From NCBI GenBank assembly GCA_018814825.1, contig JAHIYJ010000060.1, forward strand, positions 1 through 44,628: 44,628 nt of DNA, written 5' to 3'. Position 1 is the stretch's first letter. Each line of letters begins with the position of its first letter. The notes under the pieces were generated by a model, which was not told where the DNA came from, did not search any database, and saw only the letters and a list, made by a program, of their open reading frames with translations. Shown piece by piece: positions 25,407 through 35,386 of the stretch. This DNA comes from Candidatus Omnitrophota bacterium (GTDB lineage: Bacteria; Omnitrophota; Gorgyraeia; Gorgyraeales; Gorgyraeaceae). The translations under genes were made by a program, and so were the position numbers.

Positions 25407-26836
25407 AATCCTCCCTTCAAACTCTCTTTTAACATCTCTATGACTTTTTGCGGGTTTGCCTTGCCCTTTGTCTTGGCCATTACCTTGCCGACCAAGGCCA
25501 TGACGGCGTTTTGTTTGCCGCCCATAAAATCATCCGCTATTCTTTTGTTCTCTTTTATGACGTCGGCTACGGCCTGGTCTATCTGGGCCGTATCCGTGAT
25601 CTGCTCAAGGCCTTTTTCTTTTACGAGCGACAAAGGGTCCTTGCCTGTCCGCACTATGTCAATCAAAAGAGTCTTAGCGATCTTGCCGCTTATAATCCCT
25701 TTATCTATCATATCAAGCATACCCGTAAGATATTCGCTTTTCAAGTTTAGCCGGTCGATCGTCAGGCCGTGTTCCTTCATATAAGCGGAGATATCGCCCA
25801 TAATCCAGTTCGCTATTATTTTATATTTTTTGTAAAGAGAGGAGCATTTCTCAAAATAATCAGCCAGGGCCTTGTCGCTGACCAGGACAGCAGCGTCATA
25901 ATCAGACAGCTTGTATTCGCTCATAAACCTCTTTCTCCTGGGCTCAGGGAGTTCCGGCATCTCTCTTTTGATGTCCCTAAGCACGTCCTTCTCGAAGTCA
26001 AAAGGCGCGAGGTCCGGCTCGGGGAAATATCTGTAATCGTGGGCTTCTTCTTTTGAGCGCATGGGTTCCGTAACGCCCCTGGCTGAATCGAAGAGCCGCG
26101 TCTCTTGGGTGATTTTCCCGCCGGATTCAAGTGTCTCGATCTGCCTAGCGGCCTCATGTTCAAGAGCAGCCCTTACAGCCTTAAACGAATTCATGTTTTT
26201 GATCTCTGTCTTTACTCCGAGCTCTTTTGTCCCCTTTTTCCTGACAGATATGTTCGCGTCACACCTGAGACTCCCCTCTTCCATATTGCAATCAGAGACA
26301 TCTATATACTCGAGGATGGATTTCAAGGCAGTGAGGTAGAAATAGGCCTCTTCGGGGGAGCTTATGTCGGGCTCGCTCACTATCTCCAGGAGCGGCGTGC
26401 CCGCGCGGTTAAAATCTATCAGGCTCTGTCCTGTACCGTGCAAAAGCTTCCCTGTATCCTCCTCCAGGTGAACCCTGGTTATGCCAATACGTTTCTCCTT
26501 GCCTTCCGTCAATATCAATAAATATCCGCGCTGTGAGAGAGGCTGGCCATACTGAGATATCTGATAATCCTTGGGGAGGTCCGGGTAAAAATAATTTTTC
26601 CTGTCAAACCTTATCTCCTCCGCGACCCGGCAGTTAAGCGCCATGGCGACCTTTGCCCCGAGCTTAAGGGCCTCTCTATTCAAGACAGGGAGGCTTCCGG
26701 GAAAACCCAGACAGACCGGGCAGGTATGCGTATTCGGCGGCGCGCCAAACGCGGCGGAGCATCCGCAAAACACCTTGGTCTTTGTCTTGAGCTGTAGATG
26801 AACTTCTAAACCGATAACAACTTCATAATTAGCCAT
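25403..26836 (-). CDS. gatB: Asp-tRNA(Asn)/Glu-tRNA(Gln) amidotransferase subunit B
   Basis: 477 aa; YEVVIGLEVHLQLKTKTKVFCGC, NTHTCPVCLGFPGSLPVLN, KNYFYPDLPKDYQISQY. Confidence 0.98.
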   Translation of the reverse strand: MANYEVVIGLEVHLQLKTKTKVFCGCSAAFGAPPNTHTCPVCLGFPGSLPVLNREALKLGAKVAMALNCRVAEEIRFDRKNYFYPDLPKDYQISQYGQPLSQRGYLLILTEGKEKRIGITRVHLEEDTGKLLHGTGQSLIDFNRAGTPLLEIVSEPDISSPEEAYFYLTALKSILEYIDVSDCNMEEGSLRCDANISVRKKGTKELGVKTEIKNMNSFKAVRAALEHEAARQIETLESGGKITQETRLFDSARGVTEPMRSKEEAHDYRYFPEPDLAPFDFEKDVLRDIKREMPELPEPRRKRFMSEYKLSDYDAAVLVSDKALADYFEKCSSLYKKYKIIANWIMGDISAYMKEHGLTIDRLNLKSEYLTGMLDMIDKGIISGKIAKTLLIDIVRTGKDPLSLVKEKGLEQITDTAQIDQAVADVIKENKRIADDFMGGKQNAVMALVGKVMAKTKGKANPQKVIEMLKESLKGGL

Positions 26837-26844
26837 AAATTAAA

Positions 26845-26925
26845 TGAGCACATCACTTACGTGACTGAAAAGAGCGTAAGTGATCGTGCGAATTTATCCC
26901 GAAGGCGCAAAGCGCCTGAGGGATC
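26845..26925. repeat. Intergenic dispersed hairpin repeat, copy 1 (gatB-gatA)
   Basis: ttaaatgagcacatcacttacg...cgtaagtgatcgtgcgaatttatcccg plus aggcgcaaagcgcct hairpin; flanks shared with 37021-37110. Confidence 0.75.
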
Positions 26926-26950
26926 TTAGATGCTCGCCGGATACTAACCT

Positions 26951-28372
26951 CTATAAATCCGGTCTTTTTTTGTGCCACTCCGTCGCCTGCTCGTAATTAT
27001 AGGCGACCTTTAAAATCGTTTCCTCATCAAACGGCTTTCCCAGTATCTGGAGCCCCACGGGAAGGTTTTCTTTCGTAAACCCGCATGGGATAGAGACACC
27101 GGGTATCCCGGCAAGATTAGCTGAAATCGTAAATATATCAGAAAGATACATGGTCAGTGGATCCTGCGTCTTCTCGCCTATCTTAAAGGCAGGTGTCGGG
27201 GAAGTAGGCGTGAGGATCGCGTCAAATTTAGCAAACGCCTCATCAAAATCTTTTTTTATCAATGTCCTGACCCTGAGCGCCCTTAAGTAATACGCGTCAT
27301 AGTAGCCGCTGGATAACGCGAACGTCCCTAATATGATACGCCTTTTTGCCTCATCCCCAAAACCTAGAGCGCGTGTCTTTTTATACATCTCCTCTATAGA
27401 TTTCACGTCTTTCGCGCGCAGGCCATACTGCACGCCGTCAAACCTGGCTAGATTAGAGCTGGCCTCGGCTGTCGCGACTATGTAATAAACAGCCACTGCG
27501 TACTCTGTGTGCGGCAGGCTTACTTTCTCGCATTTAGCGCCCAATTGCCCTATCTTATCAATGGCCTTTAAGACGCTGTCCTTGACATCACTATCCAGTC
27601 CCTGGCCGAAATATTCCTGCGGAACGCCTATCCTTAACCCTTTTATACTGTCTTTGATCTTAAGACTGTAGTCAGGAGTCGATACAGGCACCGAAGTCGA
27701 ATCCATCGCGTCATGGCCGGATATGGTCTTTAATAAAAGTGCCGCGTCCTCGACATCTTTTGTAAGTGTGCCTATCTGGTCCAGCGAAGAAGCGAAGGCG
27801 ATAAGCCCATATCGCGAAACCCTGCCATAAGTGGGTTTCAGGCCCACGACTCCGCATAGCGCGGCTGGCTGTCTTATTGAGCCGCCTGTGTCTGAGCCGA
27901 GCGCGAATATGGCCTCGTCAGCCGCCACGCACGCGGCAGAACCGCCGCTTGAGCCTCCGGGGATCCTTTCCAGGTCCCATGGGTTTTTAGTGGGGCCGTA
28001 GCACGAAGACTCAGTGGATGAACCAAAAGCAAACTCGTCCATATTTGTCTTGCCCATCAACACAAAGTCTTTTTTTAACAGCTTCTCTATAACTGTGGCG
28101 TTATAAGGGGGCCTGAACCCGCTGAGTATCTTAGAAGAGCAGGTGGTCAACTCATCCTTAACGCAGATATTATCCTTGATAAAAATTGGCAACCCTTTAG
28201 ATGCCTTGCTCTTTTCAATAGCCTTCTCTTTATCAAAATGAACTATGGCATTGAGAGCCTTGTCTTTTTTCTCTATTGCTTCTAATACGTCATTGCATAT
28301 ATCTATATTGGATATGTCCCCCTTATCCAGAAGGTGTTTAAGTCCGTGCGCCGTGAGTTTGTTCAGTTCCAT
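26951..28372 (-). CDS. gatA: Asp-tRNA(Asn)/Glu-tRNA(Gln) amidotransferase subunit A
   Basis: 473 aa; amidase signature [51 protein letters not shown]. Confidence 0.98.
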   Translation of the reverse strand: MELNKLTAHGLKHLLDKGDISNIDICNDVLEAIEKKDKALNAIVHFDKEKAIEKSKASKGLPIFIKDNICVKDELTTCSSKILSGFRPPYNATVIEKLLKKDFVLMGKTNMDEFAFGSSTESSCYGPTKNPWDLERIPGGSSGGSAACVAADEAIFALGSDTGGSIRQPAALCGVVGLKPTYGRVSRYGLIAFASSLDQIGTLTKDVEDAALLLKTISGHDAMDSTSVPVSTPDYSLKIKDSIKGLRIGVPQEYFGQGLDSDVKDSVLKAIDKIGQLGAKCEKVSLPHTEYAVAVYYIVATAEASSNLARFDGVQYGLRAKDVKSIEEMYKKTRALGFGDEAKRRIILGTFALSSGYYDAYYLRALRVRTLIKKDFDEAFAKFDAILTPTSPTPAFKIGEKTQDPLTMYLSDIFTISANLAGIPGVSIPCGFTKENLPVGLQILGKPFDEETILKVAYNYEQATEWHKKRPDL

Positions 28373-28662
28373 TACGCCTCGATTATGTTTTTGACCTTAA
28401 ACAGGTCCCCTTCTCTATCCGGAGAATTTTTTATTACTTCGGACGCGGGAAGGGATTCTTTGATTATGTCATCCCTGTAAACATTTTTAATATCCAGGAC
28501 ATGACTGGTGGGCGCGAGCTCTTTAACCTCGAGACCCTTGAGCTTATGAACGTATTCGAGTATGCGATCCAGCTGACCAGTAAAATGCTCGAGTTCTTTT
28601 TCAGATAATTCTACCCTGGCGAGGTTTGCCACGTACCTGACAGTATCTTTAGTTATGGCCAT
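28372..28662 (-). CDS. gatC: Asp-tRNA(Asn)/Glu-tRNA(Gln) amidotransferase subunit C
   Basis: 96 aa; [38 protein letters not shown]; adjacent to gatA. Confidence 0.96.
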   Translation of the reverse strand: MAITKDTVRYVANLARVELSEKELEHFTGQLDRILEYVHKLKGLEVKELAPTSHVLDIKNVYRDDIIKESLPASEVIKNSPDREGDLFKVKNIIEA

Positions 28663-28666
28663 AATT

Positions 28667-29011
28667 TTATGAGTTCTTTTCGGCTATGTCACCCACTATG
28701 GGCAACTTAAAATATTCTCCCTGGTATGCCTTTATCATAAGGAGGACCCATAAAACAATACTCATTAGAGACAGCAGCATGGCTACTATCACTCCGAGTA
28801 TTGGAATGAACAAAAGCATGAGATTGATCACGAAGAAACCCCCGAAGACTAGCATTGACTGCATAGCATGGAATCTTACAAACTTGTTTTTCTTTTCCAC
28901 GAGATAAAACACGATACCCGTTACAAAGCCAAAGAAATAACATAAAAGTCCCGCGAGATTGGGCTGCATGCCTATTGAGGTCTCGCCTAAAGCCTTATTC
29001 TCGTCTGTCAC
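28667..29011 (-). CDS. DUF4870-like small membrane protein
   Basis: 114 aa; LLCYFFGFVTGIVFYLVEKKNKFVRFHAMQSMLVFG plus further TM segments. Confidence 0.8.
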   Translation of the reverse strand: MTDENKALGETSIGMQPNLAGLLCYFFGFVTGIVFYLVEKKNKFVRFHAMQSMLVFGGFFVINLMLLFIPILGVIVAMLLSLMSIVLWVLLMIKAYQGEYFKLPIVGDIAEKNS

Positions 29012-29840
29012 GATCCGCCTCCTTTGTTAATCTTATGAATTCTTCCAGAAAAACTGTTTCAGGCCGCCTGTCATGCAATATACCGGCGCGGCCAAGGGCT
29101 TCTCTTAAGTCTTTCGGCGACAAAAACAGGTCGCATGATTTCAAAGAGTTAAGCATCGTCTTTCTTCTTTTGCCAAAACTCGTCCTTATTATTTTAAACA
29201 GTTTTTCCTCATCCGTCAAGTAAAGACCGTCTTTCCTCACGGCAAGTCGGACAAAAGACGAATCGACTTTCGGCGCCGGGTAAAAACATGTCCTTTTTAT
29301 CCTGAAGAGAACCCTGGCGTCCGCGTAAAACCGTGCGAAACATGAGATCGAGCCATATTCCTTGCCTCCCGGAGGCGCGACCAGCCTGTCAGCGAACTCA
29401 TTCTGGACAGTGACGAAGATATGACTAAAAGACCGCCTCTTTTTCAAAAGGCCTGTTATTATCGGACTTGTTATGTAATATGGCAGGTTTCCGATCACCT
29501 TGATCTTCTTGTCCGGGATATTGATGGTGTCAAGGTAGTCAAGTATATCAGCGTTAACTATTTCCAGATTAGGTCTTCTGCGGTTCTTTCGTAAAAATTC
29601 GCAAAGCCTTTTATCTTTCTCTATCGCTATTACCCTGCCTGAAGCCCCCGAGAGCCCTTCTGTCAAAGCCCCGAGTCCCGGTCCTATCTCAAGTATCGTG
29701 TCTGACTTAGTCACGTCAACGGCACTTAATATCTTATCGCGTACATTGGCGTCTATAAGAAAACTCTGACCAAGCCTTTTGCTCGGCCTTACGTCATATT
29801 TTTTAAGAGCTGCTTTTATTTCGTTTAAACCCAACGTCAC
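28995..29840 (-). CDS. rsmA: 16S rRNA dimethyladenosine transferase
   Basis: 281 aa; KRLGQSFLIDANVRDKI, ILEIGPGLGALTEGL, VIGNLPYYITSPII. Confidence 0.97.
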   Translation of the reverse strand: MTLGLNEIKAALKKYDVRPSKRLGQSFLIDANVRDKILSAVDVTKSDTILEIGPGLGALTEGLSGASGRVIAIEKDKRLCEFLRKNRRRPNLEIVNADILDYLDTINIPDKKIKVIGNLPYYITSPIITGLLKKRRSFSHIFVTVQNEFADRLVAPPGGKEYGSISCFARFYADARVLFRIKRTCFYPAPKVDSSFVRLAVRKDGLYLTDEEKLFKIIRTSFGKRRKTMLNSLKSCDLFLSPKDLREALGRAGILHDRRPETVFLEEFIRLTKEADRDRRE

Positions 29841-29843
29841 TCC

Positions 29844-30689
29844 TTAACGTGCGCAGATGCGTGCTGCTAGCTTCATGGCCTCTTTCATAGACCCCGGGTC
29901 AGCTATGCCTTTCCCCGCTATGTCATACGCAGTGCCATGGTCAGGAGAAGTCCTGATAAAAGGCAGGCCCAGAGTTACATTTACGCCCTTATTAAAGGCT
30001 AGCATTTTAAACGGCGCCAGGCCCTGGTCATGATACATAGCCACTACCGCATCAAACATACCGTGATAGGCCATGTAGAACGCTATGTCTCCCGGCAAAG
30101 GCCCTTTGACCCCTGAAGCGGTCTTTTTCGCCCTTTTAACAGCCGGTATAATTATCTTCCGCTCCTCCTCGCCCATTAACCCCTGTTCTCCGGCATGAGG
30201 ATTAAGTCCGCAGATGACTAACCGCGGCCTTTTTATCCTGAAATATTTCTTAAGGGCTTTGTCAGTCAGATCGATGGTTGTCTCGACTTTTTCCCGTGTC
30301 AGGGAGCCAGCCACTTCTTTAAGGGGTAAGTGGCGCGTGACTATAGCCACTTTCATGGGCTCGGAGTAAAACATCATGGCAAATCTCCTGGTCTTCGTGA
30401 GCGTGGCTAGATATTCCGTGTGGCCCTTGAAAGGGGTGCCAGACCTGTCTATGGCTGATTTAGTGACAGGTGCGGTGACAAGCGCCCGAGCCCTGCCTTT
30501 TTTCAGCATACTGACAGCCTCTTTTATAGCCCCGAGACCTGTCGCGTCAGTAGGCCTTATGACAAAAAAATCCGCCATCTTTCTTATCCGCAAATCTCCA
30601 AGCGCTTTTTCCGTGACCTCAGGACCTATGCCCTTAGGATCACCGGTAGTAACTAATATTAAAGGTTTCCTCATATAGTCTGCTATCAA
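29844..30689 (-). CDS. pdxA: 4-hydroxythreonine-4-phosphate dehydrogenase (PdxA family)
   Basis: 281 aa; LVTTGDPKGIGPEV, APVTKSAI, GHTEYLA, ICGLNPHAGEQGLMGEEE, MYHDQGLAPFKMLAF, RTSPDHGTAYDIAG. Confidence 0.96.
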   Translation of the reverse strand: MIADYMRKPLILVTTGDPKGIGPEVTEKALGDLRIRKMADFFVIRPTDATGLGAIKEAVSMLKKGRARALVTAPVTKSAIDRSGTPFKGHTEYLATLTKTRRFAMMFYSEPMKVAIVTRHLPLKEVAGSLTREKVETTIDLTDKALKKYFRIKRPRLVICGLNPHAGEQGLMGEEERKIIIPAVKRAKKTASGVKGPLPGDIAFYMAYHGMFDAVVAMYHDQGLAPFKMLAFNKGVNVTLGLPFIRTSPDHGTAYDIAGKGIADPGSMKEAMKLAARICAR

Positions 30690-30737
30690 AAATAACTTTA
30701 CACTTTTCTGTGTGTCACAAAAGTGTAAAGTTATTTT
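30689..30737. terminator. 19-bp perfect inverted repeat just downstream of the SurA-like gene (terminator-like or repeat element)
   Basis: aaaataactttacactttt (30689-30707) / aaaagtgtaaagttatttt (30719-30737), 11-nt loop; overlaps the stop codon at 30731-30733. AT-rich stem, so not a classical GC-rich terminator. Confidence 0.6.
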
Positions 30738-31681
30738 ATGTTGATGTAGGCTTTTGACCTTAGCTCAACTAGCCATTCGTCCAGCTTTTCTCTCATCTTC
30801 TGCTGAAAAAGAAGGACCTTGATGTCTCTCTGGGCGCCCTCAAGGCTCATATATCCGGAATAAGTGACATCCTCGACTTTAAAAATATGATAGCCTATCT
30901 TGCTTTTTATGGGCGTCGATATCTCGCCCGGCCCCAGATTGAAGATGGCCTTTTCCAGCTCGGGCAGCATCTCGCCTTTCTGGACATACCCCATGTCCCC
31001 GCCCTGCTCCTTGTTCGGGCCCTGTGAATATTGTGTGGCAAGCGCGGTAAAATCCTGACCCTCTTTAAGCCTGTCGTAAATGCCCTCTATTTCCACTTTC
31101 GCCAGTTCATAGCTAACGTCATTCTCGGCCTTTATAAGGATATGCCTTACCTTGCGCTTATCGTTCATTTTGAAATCTTCCCTGTGCTTCTCATAATACT
31201 CTGTTATCTCCGAAGGCAAAACATTTACCCTTGACCGCACCTCAAAATCAACTACCTTTTTCATTAATATCTGATCTTTGTACCTGTTCTTCAGGTCCGC
31301 CATGGTAATCCCCTGCGTCCTGAGGGTGTCATTGAAGGCCTCTTCTGACGGAAAACCGCTCTTTATGTAGAGCAGTTTTTCCTTGACCTCTTCGTCTCTG
31401 ACTTTTATATTAAGCTCCTTGGCGCGGCTCAGTATAAGTTTGTCCTCTATCATCTGTTTCAGGATATCTCTTTTAGCTTCTTCCATTTTCTCGACCAGCT
31501 CATCACCCTTGTACTCCTGCACATACTGCGCGTAAAGTATGGCCAATAGATGTCCGACGTCCTGCTGGGTTATGACCTCATCATTTATCGCGGCGACAAC
31601 CTTATTGACTGTCTGCGCCTCAGCGCATACAGGCAGCATAACCAGCGATACCAATAAGATAACTTGAGTAAATTTACACAT
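30731..31681 (-). CDS. SurA/PrsA-like exported peptidyl-prolyl isomerase; start probably 31681
   Basis: From M21 of the ORF: MCKFTQVILLVSLVMLPVCAEAQTVNKVVAAINDEVIT; parvulin motif VRHILIKAEND...ALATQYSQGPNKEQGGDMGYVQKGEMLPELEKAIF. Confidence 0.9.
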   Translation of the reverse strand: MCKFTQVILLVSLVMLPVCAEAQTVNKVVAAINDEVITQQDVGHLLAILYAQYVQEYKGDELVEKMEEAKRDILKQMIEDKLILSRAKELNIKVRDEEVKEKLLYIKSGFPSEEAFNDTLRTQGITMADLKNRYKDQILMKKVVDFEVRSRVNVLPSEITEYYEKHREDFKMNDKRKVRHILIKAENDVSYELAKVEIEGIYDRLKEGQDFTALATQYSQGPNKEQGGDMGYVQKGEMLPELEKAIFNLGPGEISTPIKSKIGYHIFKVEDVTYSGYMSLEGAQRDIKVLLFQQKMREKLDEWLVELRSKAYINIK

Positions 31682-31698
31682 ACATCTCCTTCTCTGGC

Positions 31699-33588
31699 TT
31701 ACTTTTTCAGGGTGGCGGCCACGTCCCTTATCATCCTGCAATAGAGGTCAAATCCTATTTCTGATATATAGCCGTGCTGCTGGGGCCCAAGGAGGTTCCC
31801 GGCACCCCTTATCTCCAGATCTTCCATGGCTATCTTAAACCCTGACCCAAGCTCCCTGTAGCGCTCGATGGCCCTGAGTCTTCTCTCTGATTCGCCGCTA
31901 AGGACTACGCCTTTTGGAACTAAAAAATAAGCGTACGCCTTGTTCCTGAACCTGCCCACCCTGCCCTTCAGCTGATATAGATCAGCAAGACCGAACATGT
32001 CAGCCCGATTTACGATCAGGGTATTGGTATTAGGGATGTCTATTCCGGATTCTATTATAACCGTACACACAAGAACGTCAATATTTCCTTTTATAAATTC
32101 GGCCATCACCTTCTCAAGCTCCTTTGGCCGCATCCTGCCGTGAGCGATATTCACCCGAGCAGAGGGGACCAATCTGGAAATCCTGGACGCGATCCTGTCT
32201 ATGCCCTCGATCCTGTTGTGGATAAAAAAGACCTGCCCTTTTCTTTTTTTCTCCCTGATAATAGCCTCTTTCACGATCTCGTCATGGTATTCGGCCAGGC
32301 AGACCTCTACCGGCAGCCTGTCCTGTGGAGGAGTTTCTATTATGGACATGTCCTTTATGTTCATAAGTGACATGTACAGTGTCCTGGGTATAGGCGTGGC
32401 TGTCAGAGTCAATACATCCACGAGGAGCCTTATCTTTTTCAGTTTTTCCTTGTCTTTTACGCCGAACCTCTGCTCCTCGTCGATAATAACGAGGCCGAGG
32501 TCCTTAAACTTTATATCCTTTCTTAAAATAGCGTGGGTGCCTATCAATATATCCACCGAACCATTTTCAACGTCTTTCAGTATCCCGCCGATCTGGCCTT
32601 CTGTCCTGAATCTGCACACTAGCTCTGTCCTTACGGGAAAATCTTTCACCCTCTCCTTAAACGTGATAAAGTGCTGTTCGGCCAATAATGTGGTCGGGAC
32701 AAGCATGGCTACCTGTTTATTATCCATGACGGCTTTAAACGCCGCGCGCAGGGCAACCTCTGTTTTGCCATAACCCACGTCGCCGCATAAAAGCCTGTCC
32801 ATTGGCCTTTTCGACTCCATGTCTGTCTTTACTTCCTCTACTGACCTGGCCTGGTCAGGGGTCTCTTTATATGGGAAGTTTTTCTCAAACTCTTTCTGCC
32901 AGTCCATATCTTTAGAAAAAGCGTAACCGTCCAACTTGCCGCGCATCGCGTTTATCTCCAGTAGCTCAAACGCCATCGAGTAAACGCCTTTTTTGGCCCT
33001 CTCTTTCGCTCTTCCCCAGGCCTTTCCGCCGAGCTTGTATAATCTGGGCGGCTTCTTATCGAAACCTATGTACCGCTGTATGAGATGCATCTCTTCTATG
33101 GGCACGTACAGTTTGTCGCCGCCGGAATACTCTATCACAATATGGTCATTATCCTCGTCCCTGAACCTGATTTTCTCAAAACCCCTGAATATGCCTATAC
33201 CATGGTCCACGTGCACTACATAGTCATTGATACTCATGTCAATAAAAGATTCGAGCGGCAAGCTTTCTCCGAGGGCTATCTTTAAGGGCCTCTTTCTCTT
33301 TGGATACAGCCCGAGCTTCGGCAGTATTATTACCATGGAATGCTCTTCGAGGGGTTCGTTGGAGATTATACTGAAACTCTTTATGGATTCTACCTGATTG
33401 CCGGCCAGTTCAATGCGCACCGGACCGTCAAAAGTAGGCGGGAATATATCTATAATGCCTCCGCGCATACTGAAATCGCCTGGCTCGGAGATCCTCTGGC
33501 ACCTTTCGTAGCCATACGAGGTCAAATCCCTCGCGAGGGTATTATAACTTAAATTCTCTCCTTTGTAGATCTTGATGGATTCGAACAT
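31699..33588 (-). CDS. mfd: Compact transcription-repair coupling factor (Mfd-like), lacking typical N- and C-terminal domains
   Basis: 629 aa; short D1b-like RGGIIDIFPP; RID YVVHVDHGIGIFRGFEKI...LYVPIEEMHLIQRYIG; LCGDVGYGKTEVALRAAFKAV; IIDEEQRFGVKDKEKLK; TLTATPIPRTLYMSL; ends soon after GAGNLLGPQQHGYISEIGFDLY. Confidence 0.92.
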   Translation of the reverse strand: MFESIKIYKGENLSYNTLARDLTSYGYERCQRISEPGDFSMRGGIIDIFPPTFDGPVRIELAGNQVESIKSFSIISNEPLEEHSMVIILPKLGLYPKRKRPLKIALGESLPLESFIDMSINDYVVHVDHGIGIFRGFEKIRFRDEDNDHIVIEYSGGDKLYVPIEEMHLIQRYIGFDKKPPRLYKLGGKAWGRAKERAKKGVYSMAFELLEINAMRGKLDGYAFSKDMDWQKEFEKNFPYKETPDQARSVEEVKTDMESKRPMDRLLCGDVGYGKTEVALRAAFKAVMDNKQVAMLVPTTLLAEQHFITFKERVKDFPVRTELVCRFRTEGQIGGILKDVENGSVDILIGTHAILRKDIKFKDLGLVIIDEEQRFGVKDKEKLKKIRLLVDVLTLTATPIPRTLYMSLMNIKDMSIIETPPQDRLPVEVCLAEYHDEIVKEAIIREKKRKGQVFFIHNRIEGIDRIASRISRLVPSARVNIAHGRMRPKELEKVMAEFIKGNIDVLVCTVIIESGIDIPNTNTLIVNRADMFGLADLYQLKGRVGRFRNKAYAYFLVPKGVVLSGESERRLRAIERYRELGSGFKIAMEDLEIRGAGNLLGPQQHGYISEIGFDLYCRMIRDVAATLKK

Positions 33589-33589
33589 T

Positions 33590-33652
33590 TAAGGTGCGGG
33601 ATAAGTTCGGGCAAATGAGTTATGAAAATCAAAGATTTTCGTAACTCATGCC
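33590..33652. repeat. Intergenic dispersed hairpin repeat, copy 2 (argS-mfd), abutting the mfd start
   Basis: aaggtgcgggataagttcg...tgagttatgaaaatc-aaa-gattttcgtaactca; matches 37021-37121 in opposite orientation. Confidence 0.8.
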
Positions 33653-33657
33653 CTCAC

Positions 33658-35304
33658 TTACATCTTTTCCGGGGCCGCAACACCTAAGAGCTTTAAACCG
33701 CTGGAAAATACAGACCTTACAGCGTGTATTAGCGCAATCCTTGCTCTCGTGACTTGCTTATCGTCTGTTACAAAGCGATAAGAATCATAATAGGAATGAA
33801 AAGCCCTGGCGAGATCCTGCAGATACGACAGTAGTATAAACGGCTCCAGGTTTTTAGCCGATGTCTCTATAATAGACGGGTAGTTTATCAACGTCTTGAT
33901 AATACCTATCTCCTCTTCTTTGTCCAGGAACTCCAGGCATTTTACGTCCGGCTTTACGTTACCTGAAAAATTTATCGCGCTCGAGATGCGGGCATGCGCA
34001 TACTGGATATAATAGACTGGGTTGTCCATGGTCTTTGCCTTTGCCAGCTCCAGGTCAAAGTCCAGGTGGCTGGCAGTTCGTCTCATTATAAAAAAGAACC
34101 TGCCTGCGTCCCTCCCAACCTCATCTATGACCTCTCTTAGGGTGATAAACTCTCCTTCCCTGGTGGACATACGCGCAGGTTTCTTGTCCCTGTACAGGGT
34201 GACGAGCTGGGCTATCAGAATAGACAATTTCCCCCTGTCAAAACCAAGGGCCTGGCACGCCGCCTTTATCCTGTTAACGTAGCCGTGGTGATCAGGACCC
34301 CAGATATTTATCACCCTTTCATAGCCCTTCTCAAACTTCTCCTTGTGATAAGCGATATCAGGCGCAAGATACGTATAGCTGCCGTCATTTTTTATTACCA
34401 CCCTGTCTTTGTCATCCCCGAGCTCGGTTGACCTGAGCCATACAGCTCCGTCTTTCTCATACAGAAAACCTTTTTTCCTTAAAATGTCCAGGGCCTTTTT
34501 AATCTTCCCTGATTTTGAGAGCCCCTTCTGGCTGAACCACGCGTCAAAATCCACCCCAAAATCAGCAAGGTCTTTTTTTATCGCGCTCATTATTTTCCTA
34601 TAAGCGAAATCCATAAAGTACTGGTCATCGGACATTTCGCCGGGTCCCGCCGAATCTTTAATCTCCTTCGCTATGTCATATATATACGCGCCCTTATAAC
34701 CGTTTTCAGGGAACTCCGAAGCCAGGCCTGATAATTCCATGAAGCGGGCCTTCACCGACCTGGCGAGAATACCCATCTGCACGCCTTCGTCATTTACATA
34801 ATATTCGCGTGTAACTCTATATCCGCAATATTCCAGTATCCTGGCCAGAGAATCCCCTATCGCCGCCTGCCTGCCATGAGCGACAGTCAAAGGCCCCGTA
34901 GGGTTTGCGCTCACGAACTCTATCTGCACTTTCCGGCGCCTGCCTATGGAAGACGCGCCGAATGTTTCAGGTCTTCTCAAAATACCAGCCAGCGCTGACC
35001 TCACGGCGCTGTCTGATATGTAAAAATTTATAAAACCGGGGCGCTCTATTTTTATCTCCTTAATCAGACCGCCGCGCGTACTGTCGTCTTTTATCCTATC
35101 TATGATGGCCGAAGCGATATCAGGGGGGGATTTTTTCAGGGCCTTGGTCATCCGCATGGCGATATTGGAGGAAAAGTCCCCAAAGCGCTTATCTTTCGGC
35201 ACTTCAAGATAAATGTCCGAGAGGACATCCTGGCCGGAATCCGGAAAAGCCTTCTTTACCGCTGTCCTCAAAATATCGATTATCTGTTTCTCTATGTCAG
35301 GCAT
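33658..35304 (-). CDS. argS: Arginyl-tRNA synthetase
   Basis: 548 aa; VQIEFVSANPTGPLTVAHGRQAAIGDSLARIL; KPARMSTREGEFITLREVIDEVG; C-terminal anticodon-binding domain. Confidence 0.98.
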   Translation of the reverse strand: MPDIEKQIIDILRTAVKKAFPDSGQDVLSDIYLEVPKDKRFGDFSSNIAMRMTKALKKSPPDIASAIIDRIKDDSTRGGLIKEIKIERPGFINFYISDSAVRSALAGILRRPETFGASSIGRRRKVQIEFVSANPTGPLTVAHGRQAAIGDSLARILEYCGYRVTREYYVNDEGVQMGILARSVKARFMELSGLASEFPENGYKGAYIYDIAKEIKDSAGPGEMSDDQYFMDFAYRKIMSAIKKDLADFGVDFDAWFSQKGLSKSGKIKKALDILRKKGFLYEKDGAVWLRSTELGDDKDRVVIKNDGSYTYLAPDIAYHKEKFEKGYERVINIWGPDHHGYVNRIKAACQALGFDRGKLSILIAQLVTLYRDKKPARMSTREGEFITLREVIDEVGRDAGRFFFIMRRTASHLDFDLELAKAKTMDNPVYYIQYAHARISSAINFSGNVKPDVKCLEFLDKEEEIGIIKTLINYPSIIETSAKNLEPFILLSYLQDLARAFHSYYDSYRFVTDDKQVTRARIALIHAVRSVFSSGLKLLGVAAPEKM

Positions 35305-35322
35305 ATTTTCTCTTAATAAAAA

Positions 35323-35360
35323 ATCGAATTACCAGTTGTCGCTCACAGTGGCAATTCGAT
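35323..35360. repeat. Intergenic hairpin upstream of argS
   Basis: atcgaatt (35323-35330) / aattcgat (35353-35360) extending inward as ccagt/cactg with imperfections. Confidence 0.7.
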
Positions 35361-35386
35361 ACGCGTCCTCGCTCGCCCCCTTATTC

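Noticed and set aside
25921-26163. 80-aa minus-strand ORF within gatB
   Set aside because: Out-of-frame with gatB and without recognisable domain; overlap artefact.
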